A stretch of 64,000 nucleotides of DNA from Leifsonia sp. NPDC080035 (GTDB lineage Bacteria > Actinomycetota > Actinomycetes > Actinomycetales > Microbacteriaceae), in contig NZ_CP157390.1 of NCBI RefSeq assembly GCF_040050925.1, positions 2,914,001 to 2,978,000 on the forward strand, read 5' to 3'. A program made the position numbers and the translations under genes. Positions 58,794 to 64,000 of this stretch are shown one piece after another. The first letter of the stretch is position 1; each line of letters opens with the position of its first letter. Below the pieces are notes generated by a model. The model was not told where the DNA came from. It saw only the letters and a list, made by a program, of their open reading frames with translations, and searched no databases.

Positions 58794-59255
58794 CTAGTCG
58801 CGGGTGAGGAGGGGTCGGAGCCGGTAGGGGATGAGTTCGCCCATGTCGAGCGAGGTCTCGGCGCGCACGACACCCTCGGTGGACTGGATGGCGCCGGTGA
58901 TCCGGAAGAGGTCCTGGGCGTCCGTGCACACGACGCGCAGCAGCAGGTCGGACGGGCCGGAGAGCCCGTAGGCCTGCACGATCTCCGGGATCTCCGCCAG
59001 CCGCCCCACGATCGCGGCGAGCTTCTGCTGCTGCACGTGCACGGTCACGAACGCCGCCAGCGGGAAGCCGGCGGCCTGCTCGGAGATGCGGCGCTCGAAC
59101 GACAGGAACGCTCCGCTGCGCTCGAGTTCCGCCATCCTCGCCTGCACGGTGTTCCGGCTGAGACCGAGGCGGTCGGCGAGGGAGACGTTGGTCGATCGCG
59201 GATCCTCGGAGAGTGCGACGAGGATGCGTCGGTCGGTGCTGTCGAACGTGCGCAT
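58794..59255 (-). CDS. Lrp/AsnC family regulator
   Basis: 153 residues. The N-terminal winged helix (STDRRILVALSEDPRSTNVSLADRLGLSRNTVQARMAELE) is followed by the RAM ligand/dimer domain (AAFVTVHVQQQKLAAIVGRL, VQAYGLSGPSDLLLRVVC). It is divergent from the 2-oxoacid dehydrogenase operon, as BkdR-type regulators are in other bacteria, and probably responds to branched-chain amino acids. TAGCTT seven bases before the ATG is the likely -10 box. Confidence 0.9.
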   Translation of the reverse strand: MRTFDSTDRRILVALSEDPRSTNVSLADRLGLSRNTVQARMAELERSGAFLSFERRISEQAAGFPLAAFVTVHVQQQKLAAIVGRLAEIPEIVQAYGLSGPSDLLLRVVCTDAQDLFRITGAIQSTEGVVRAETSLDMGELIPYRLRPLLTRD

Positions 59256-59437
59256 AGTGTGAAAGCTAGCACCGCGCGGCGTCGTCCGATAGTGCAGGGT
59301 GCACGGTCGACACGCCGTTGGTTGTGCGCGCTGATCCCGAAGCGTAGCCTTCCGAGTAATTCCGGCAAGGAGGCCGGAAGCCGGTCCGTGGCGCCACAAG
59401 CACCCGGCCGGACGCGAGAGTGAAGGTTGCGTGAACC

Positions 59438-60586
59438 GTGACGATCGACAATCAGCCTGACATGCGCCTGGACGACGTGCGCCTGAACGACCTGCACCTT
59501 GCAGCCGGTGCCGACACCGTCCAGCTCCTGACCGAGAACGGCGACCGTCTCAGCGACGTCCGCTTCGACGCCTGGGTCTCCGACATCGGTCCCGAGCAAC
59601 TGCTCGGACTCTACGAGGACATGCTCGTCATCCGTCGCATCGACTCCGAAGCCACCGCGCTGCAGCGCCAGGGCGAGCTCGGCCTGTGGCCGCCGCTGCT
59701 CGGCCAGGAGGCGTCGCAGATCGGCTCCGGCCGTGCGCTCCGCTCCGACGACTTCGTGTTCTCCAGCTACCGCGAGCACGGCGTGGCCTACTGCCGCGGC
59801 GCGGGCCTCGTCGACCTGCTGCGCGTCTGGCGCGGCACCACGCAGAGCGGCTGGAACCCGTACGACATCAACATGGCGACGCCGCAGGTGATCATCGGCG
59901 CGCAGACCCTGCACGCCACCGGCTACGCGCTCGGCATCCAGGCCGACGGCACGGACGCGGTCGCCGTCGCGTACTTCGGCGATGGGGCGACAAGCGAGGG
60001 GGATGTGACGGAGGCGATGATCTTCGCCGCCACGTACGCCGCCCCGGTGATCTTCTTCTGCCAGAACAACCAGTACGCGATCTCGGAGCCGGTCGGCCTG
60101 CAGGCGCAGCGCCCGATCGCCGAGCGCGCGCCCGGGTTCGGCATCCCGAGCGTCCGCGTCGACGGCAACGACGTGCTCGCGGTGATGGCCGTGATGCGCT
60201 CGGCCCTGGACCGCGCCCGCTCCGGCGGCGGTCCCACCTTCATCGAGGCGGTGACCTACCGCGTCGGGCCGCACACGACAGCGGACGACCCGAGCCGCTA
60301 TCGCGACCCGGCCGAGGTCGAGGCCTGGCGCGGCAAGGATCCGGTCAGCCGGGTGGAGGCGCACCTCGGCGCGCTGGGGATGCTCACCCAGGAGCGGCTC
60401 ACGCGCATCCAGGAGAAGGCGGACAGGGTGGCGGCGGAGATGCGCTCCGGCATCGTCGCGCTGCAGGACCCGGAGCCGCTCAGCGTGTTCGACAACGTGT
60501 ACGCCGAGCCGCACACCGGCCTCACGCGCCAGCGCGACCACTACTCGCGCTACCTGCGCACCTTCGTCGGGGGTGACGACCGATGA
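59438..60586 (+). CDS. branched-chain 2-oxoacid dehydrogenase E1 alpha subunit
   Basis: 382 residues. The thiamine diphosphate site is YFGDGATSEGDVTEAMIFAATY with FFCQNNQYAIS, and the phospho-loop-like YRVGPHTTADDPSRYR resembles branched-chain E1 alpha more than pyruvate E1. It decarboxylates 2-oxoacids with the beta subunit encoded next. The product acyl groups would prime iso- and anteiso-fatty acids or be oxidised. A GTG start with GAAGG about 12 bases upstream; the stop overlaps the next ATG by four bases. The 182-bp upstream region has an imperfect dyad (TTCCGG/CCGGAA near 59359-59379). Confidence 0.9.
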   Translation: MTIDNQPDMRLDDVRLNDLHLAAGADTVQLLTENGDRLSDVRFDAWVSDIGPEQLLGLYEDMLVIRRIDSEATALQRQGELGLWPPLLGQEASQIGSGRALRSDDFVFSSYREHGVAYCRGAGLVDLLRVWRGTTQSGWNPYDINMATPQVIIGAQTLHATGYALGIQADGTDAVAVAYFGDGATSEGDVTEAMIFAATYAAPVIFFCQNNQYAISEPVGLQAQRPIAERAPGFGIPSVRVDGNDVLAVMAVMRSALDRARSGGGPTFIEAVTYRVGPHTTADDPSRYRDPAEVEAWRGKDPVSRVEAHLGALGMLTQERLTRIQEKADRVAAEMRSGIVALQDPEPLSVFDNVYAEPHTGLTRQRDHYSRYLRTFVGGDDR

Positions 60587-61593
60587 CCTCGCTGACGATG
60601 GCCAAGGCGATCAACGCGGGCCTCCGCCGCGCCCTCGCCGAGGACGACAAGGTGGTGCTGATGGGGGAGGACATCGGGACGCTCGGCGGCGTCTTCCGGG
60701 TCACCGACGGGCTCCAGACGGAGTTCGGCCCGCGCCGCGTGATGGACTCGCCGCTGGCCGAGTCCGGCATCCTCGGCACCGCGGTCGGGATGGCCTACCG
60801 CGGCTTCCGTCCCGTCGTCGAGATCCAGTTCGACGGCTTCATCTACCCGGCGTTCGACCAGATCGTGAACCAGGTGGCGCGGATGCACTACCGCACCCAG
60901 GGTGCGGTGAAGATGCCGATCACGATCCGGGTTCCGTTCGCCGGCGGCATCGGCGCGGCCGAGCACCACTCCGACTCCCCGGAGGCGCTGTTCGCGCACG
61001 CGGCGGGGCTGCGCGTCGTGAGCCCGTCGGACCCGCAGGACGCGTACACGATGATCCGGCAGGCGATCGCCTCCGACGACCCCGTGCTCTACTTCGAGCC
61101 GAAGCGCCGGTACCACGCGAAGGGCGAGGTCGACGAGGAGGCGCCCCTCGCGGACGCCCGCCCGATGGGGACGGCGCGCGTCGTCGCGCCCGGCGCCGAC
61201 GTGACCCTGGTGACCTACGGCGGACTCGTGCAGCTCGCCCGCGACGCGGCCCTCGCGGCCGGAGACGAGGGCGTCTCGGTCGAAGTCATCGACCTGCGCT
61301 CGCTATCCCCGCTCGACATGGACACCGTCGTCGCGTCCGTGAAGAAGACCGGACGGCTCGTCGTCACCCACGAGGCCGCGCTCTCCGGCGGCCTCGGCGC
61401 GGAGGTCTCGGCGTCGATCACCGAGCGCTGCTTCTACCATCTCGAGCACGCGCCGGTCCGGATCACCGGGCACGACATCCCGTACCCTCCGGCACGGCTG
61501 GAGGCGGCGCACCTGCCCGACCTCGACCGCATCCTGGACGGCATCGACCGTGCCATGGACCGGCCGAACTCGCTGAGCGGGGTGGAGGACTGA
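60583..61593 (+). CDS. branched-chain 2-oxoacid dehydrogenase E1 beta subunit
   Basis: 336 residues of the transketolase-like beta fold: VVLMGEDIGTLGGVFRVTDGL, TPLAES-like SPLAESGILGTAVGMAYRG, RVPFAGGIGAAEHHSDSPEALFAHAAGL and VTHEAALSGGLGAEVSA. It pairs with E1 alpha and binds the E2 core. The ATG overlaps the E1 alpha stop and its own stop overlaps the E2 ATG, a tightly coupled three-gene unit. Confidence 0.93.
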   Translation: MTSLTMAKAINAGLRRALAEDDKVVLMGEDIGTLGGVFRVTDGLQTEFGPRRVMDSPLAESGILGTAVGMAYRGFRPVVEIQFDGFIYPAFDQIVNQVARMHYRTQGAVKMPITIRVPFAGGIGAAEHHSDSPEALFAHAAGLRVVSPSDPQDAYTMIRQAIASDDPVLYFEPKRRYHAKGEVDEEAPLADARPMGTARVVAPGADVTLVTYGGLVQLARDAALAAGDEGVSVEVIDLRSLSPLDMDTVVASVKKTGRLVVTHEAALSGGLGAEVSASITERCFYHLEHAPVRITGHDIPYPPARLEAAHLPDLDRILDGIDRAMDRPNSLSGVED

Positions 61594-62897
61594 TGGCGGT
61601 CAGGGACTTCACCCTGCCCGATCTCGGCGAGGGGCTGACCGAGTCGGAGCTGGTGGCCTGGAAGGTCGCGGTCGGCGACACGGTGCAGCTGAACCAGATC
61701 GTCGCCGAGGTGGAGACGGCGAAGGCGCTCGTGGAGCTGCCCGCGCCCTACGAGGGACGGGTGTCGCGGCTCTACGTGGAGCCGGGTGTGACGGTCGCGG
61801 TGGGGGAGCCGCTGCTCGCGTTCGAGGTGGAGGTGGCCGGCACTCCCGCGCAGCAGGAGGCGCCGGCGCCGGAGGCCGCGGTGCAGGACGACCCCGCGCC
61901 GGAGCCGACGCTGGTCGGCTACGGCGCGCGCCCGGACTCGACGAACCGGCCGGCCCGTCGGGCGCGTCCGGGGCTGGCGCCGGTCGGGGCGCCCGCCGCC
62001 GCCGCGGCTCCCGCCCCCGCTGCCGCGCCCGTCGGCCTCGCCGAGCGCCCGCGCGCCACCCCGCCCGTGCGGAAGCTCGCGCGCGAGCGAGGCATCGACC
62101 TCGCCACCGTCACCGGCACCGGCGAACGCGGGCTGATCACGCGTCAGGACCTGGAGACGGCCTCTGCACCCGCGCAGACGCAGCCGGCCGCGGACGGCCG
62201 CGAGCTCCGCATCCCGATCCGCGGCGTCCGCAAGGCGACCGCGGACGCGATGGTCCGCAGCGCGTTCGGCGCTCCCCAGGCGAGCGTGTTCCTCACCGTC
62301 GACGTGACCCCGACCACCGAGCTGGTCGAACGCCTGCGGGCACGCCGCGACACCGCCGAGGCCCGGCCGGGCCTGCTCGCCGTCGTGGCGAAGGCTCTCT
62401 GCATCGCGCTCCGGCGCACCCCCGAGCTCAACGCGCGCTGGGACGAGCCGGCGCAGGAGATCGTGCAGACCGCCTCCGTGCACCTCGGGATCGCGGCGGC
62501 GACGCCGCGCGGGCTGATGGTCCCGGTGATCCGGGACGCGGACGCCCGTTCGCTCGTCGACCTGGCCGGAGCGATCCGCTCGCTCGCGGAGACGGCACGC
62601 GCGGGCAAGACGCCGCCGGCCGAGCTGACCGGCGGCACGATCACGATCACGAACGTCGGCGTGTTCGGGGTGGACGCGGGAACGCCCATCCTGACGCCGG
62701 GGGAGGCGGCGATCCTGGCGGTCGGTGCGGTGCGCAGGCAGCCGTGGGAGCATCGCGGGGAGATCGCGCTGCGCGACGTGCTCACGCTGGTGCTGACCTT
62801 CGACCACCGGATCGCCGACGGCGAGCAGGCGTCGCGGTTCCTCGCGGACATCGGTGGCATCCTCGCCGACCCCGCGTCGGTCCTCACCCTCGTCTAG
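61593..62897 (+). CDS. dihydrolipoamide acyltransferase E2 of the 2-oxoacid dehydrogenase
   Basis: 434 residues. One lipoyl domain (1-80, lipoyl lysine Lys44 in EVETAKALVE), an Ala/Pro linker, a peripheral subunit-binding domain (PPVRKLARERGIDLATVTGTGERGLI) and the catalytic domain ending with TFDHRIADGEQASRFL, the His/Asp active-site motif. It transfers acyl groups to CoA. No E3 lipoamide dehydrogenase gene follows, so E3 must come from elsewhere in the genome. Confidence 0.94.
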   Translation: MAVRDFTLPDLGEGLTESELVAWKVAVGDTVQLNQIVAEVETAKALVELPAPYEGRVSRLYVEPGVTVAVGEPLLAFEVEVAGTPAQQEAPAPEAAVQDDPAPEPTLVGYGARPDSTNRPARRARPGLAPVGAPAAAAAPAPAAAPVGLAERPRATPPVRKLARERGIDLATVTGTGERGLITRQDLETASAPAQTQPAADGRELRIPIRGVRKATADAMVRSAFGAPQASVFLTVDVTPTTELVERLRARRDTAEARPGLLAVVAKALCIALRRTPELNARWDEPAQEIVQTASVHLGIAAATPRGLMVPVIRDADARSLVDLAGAIRSLAETARAGKTPPAELTGGTITITNVGVFGVDAGTPILTPGEAAILAVGAVRRQPWEHRGEIALRDVLTLVLTFDHRIADGEQASRFLADIGGILADPASVLTLV

Positions 62898-62945
62898 CGT
62901 CGCAGAACCCGCCGAGGGGCGCGGGCGGCGGAGGGCCGGCGCGGG

Positions 62946-63947
62946 TCAGGCGTGCAGCGCCGCGTTCAGCTCGACGCCGGTGCCGGCGCGGCGCAGCACC
63001 TCGACGGCGCCGGTGAGGGAGTTGCGGCGGAACAGCAGACCGGGGACGCCCGAGAGCTCGACGGCCTTCACCGTCTGCGGCCGGCCGTCGGCGGTGACCG
63101 GGCCGTCGACCACGACCACCTTCGTGCCGGCGGTCACGTAGAGACCCGCCTCCACGACGGTGTCGTCGCCGATCGAGATGCCGATGCCGGAGTTCGCGCC
63201 GAGCAGTGCGCGTTCCCCGATGGCGACCCGCTGCGTCCCGCCGCCGGAGAGCGTTCCCATGATGGAGGCGCCGCCGCCGATGTCGGAGCCGTCGCCGACG
63301 ACCACGCCCTGGGAGATGCGGCCCTCGACCATGGAGGAGCCCAGCGTCCCGGCGTTGAAGTTGACGAAGCCCTCGTGCATCACGGTCGTGCCCGGCGCGA
63401 GGTGCGCGCCGAGGCGGACCCGCGAGGCGTCGGCGATGCGCACGCGGTCGGGCGTGACGTAGTCGAGCAGGCGCGGGAACTTGTCGATGCCCGTGACGTG
63501 GATGCCGGCGCGCTGCAGCGACGGACGCAACCGGTCGAGGTCGGCCGGGAGGACGGGTCCCGCGTTCGTCCAGGCGACGATCGGCAGGTGGCCGAACACG
63601 CCGTCCAGGTTCACGGTGTTCGGGCGCGCGAGCAGGTGCGAGAGCACGTGCAGGCGGAGGTAGGCGTCGGGCGTCGACGCGGGCGCGGCATCCAGGTCGA
63701 TCTCGACCGTGACGATGTCGATGCGGACGTTCCTGCGTGCGTCCTCGCCCGCAAGCTCCTCCAGCTCCGCGGGCGCGATCCACGGCTCGCGGCCCGAGGG
63801 GATGCGGCCGAGCTTCGGCTCCGGGAACCAGGTGTCGAGCACGGTGCCGTCGCCGGCGACCGTGGCGAGGCCGTAGCCCCACGCGGTGCGGGCGGCCCCG
63901 TCGGTTGTCGCGGGCGCGGCGGAGTCTTCAGGAACGTCGGAAGGCAT
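62946..63947 (-). CDS. dapD: 2,3,4,5-tetrahydropyridine-2,6-dicarboxylate N-succinyltransferase
   Basis: 333 residues, the long actinobacterial type. A left-handed beta-helix occupies the C-terminal half (VRLGAHLAPGTTVMHEGFVNFNAGTLG, EGRISQGVVVGDGSDIGGGASIMGTLSGGG, ERALLGANSGIGISIGDDTVVEAGLYV). It succinylates tetrahydrodipicolinate in the succinylase branch of diaminopimelate and lysine synthesis. It is divergent from the start of dapE, the later enzyme of the same pathway, with only 17 bp between starts. Confidence 0.95.
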   Translation of the reverse strand: MPSDVPEDSAAPATTDGAARTAWGYGLATVAGDGTVLDTWFPEPKLGRIPSGREPWIAPAELEELAGEDARRNVRIDIVTVEIDLDAAPASTPDAYLRLHVLSHLLARPNTVNLDGVFGHLPIVAWTNAGPVLPADLDRLRPSLQRAGIHVTGIDKFPRLLDYVTPDRVRIADASRVRLGAHLAPGTTVMHEGFVNFNAGTLGSSMVEGRISQGVVVGDGSDIGGGASIMGTLSGGGTQRVAIGERALLGANSGIGISIGDDTVVEAGLYVTAGTKVVVVDGPVTADGRPQTVKAVELSGVPGLLFRRNSLTGAVEVLRRAGTGVELNAALHA

Positions 63948-63952
63948 GCCTC

Positions 63953-63959
63953 TAGATTA
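63953..63959. promoter_or_regulatory. overlapping -10 boxes of divergent dapD and dapE
   Basis: TAGATT (63953-63958, plus) is six bases before the GTG at 63965. TAATCT (63959-63954, minus) is six bases before the ATG at 63947. The two boxes overlap by five bases, so polymerase can occupy only one at a time, and both genes should be leaderless. Confidence 0.55.
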
Positions 63960-63964
63960 GTAGG

Positions 63965-64000
63965 GTGCCTCTCGACCTCAGCGCCAGCGCCATCGACCTC
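63965..64000 (+). CDS. dapE: succinyl-diaminopimelate desuccinylase, N-terminal fragment
   Basis: Twelve codons from GTG 63965 to the window end, encoding VPLDLSASAIDL. This agrees with the start of actinobacterial DapE, and the divergent position beside dapD supports it. DapE removes succinate from N-succinyl-LL-diaminopimelate. The identification rests on very little sequence. Confidence 0.6.
   Translation, partial: MPLDLSASAIDL

Overview
The window is 64 kb of very GC-rich bacterial chromosome with dense coding, many GTG starts, and many genes joined by 4-base stop/start overlaps. Several features point to a high-GC actinobacterium, most likely Microbacteriaceae close to Leifsonia: a group III phosphofructokinase, DUF3516 helicase, DUF5997 and DUF6510 proteins, a MoeZ-type sulfur activator, a pnp leader, succinylase-type dapD/dapE, and a branched-chain 2-oxoacid dehydrogenase. 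The genus is inferred from overall gene character and was not tested. I saw no IS element, prophage, CRISPR array, tRNA or rRNA.

Layout. 0-10.3 kb holds housekeeping and accessory metabolism: a DUF3224 fragment, a CYTH phosphatase, pfkA, a zinc-independent oxidoreductase, an FMN-dependent 2-hydroxyacid oxidase, a LysR-like ligand domain divergent from DUF5997, an APC permease, and a zinc-ribbon short-chain dehydrogenase. A 99-bp tandem repeat array fills the gap after pfkA. 10.3-24.2 kb is a molybdenum island. It has two different sulfite-oxidase-fold molybdoenzymes, one of them in an operon with a flavin reductase and a zinc-ribbon protein. It also has moaA-moaD, a regulator-modA-modB-modC operon, moeA-moaC/mog-moaE and moeZ. 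Together these cover molybdate uptake, molybdopterin synthesis and metal insertion; a mobA-type nucleotide transferase is not in the window. An L,D-transpeptidase and a secreted protein sit in the middle of this island.

24.2-40 kb contains a Ski2-like helicase, a phosphate transporter with a small partner, two divergent nucleobase permeases, trmB, an aldehyde dehydrogenase, aspartate ammonia-lyase, a FAH-family enzyme, an alpha/beta hydrolase, a glycosyltransferase and an Ada-AlkA repair fusion. 40-48.3 kb contains a glycolate-oxidase-like flavoenzyme, a carboxylesterase, an FKBP isomerase, an AhpD-like protein divergent from a MocR regulator, an SDR divergent from a TetR regulator, and a zinc alcohol dehydrogenase. 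48.4-58.7 kb carries rpsO and pnp, which are separated by membrane proteins (YhhN, LtrA, VanZ), a giant membrane-attached patatin and a small-molecule kinase. 58.8-62.9 kb is an Lrp-type regulator divergent from the E1 alpha, E1 beta and E2 genes of a branched-chain 2-oxoacid dehydrogenase. The window ends with divergent dapD and dapE of lysine/peptidoglycan precursor synthesis.

The strongest non-coding signals are promoter-like TANNNT hexamers placed 6 or 7 bases before the start codon of about twenty genes, which is the arrangement of leaderless transcription. Others are a 22-bp perfect inverted repeat with a 16-base loop that recurs between two convergent gene pairs, the 99-bp palindrome-rich array, and a permease gene whose only plausible start codon is ATT.
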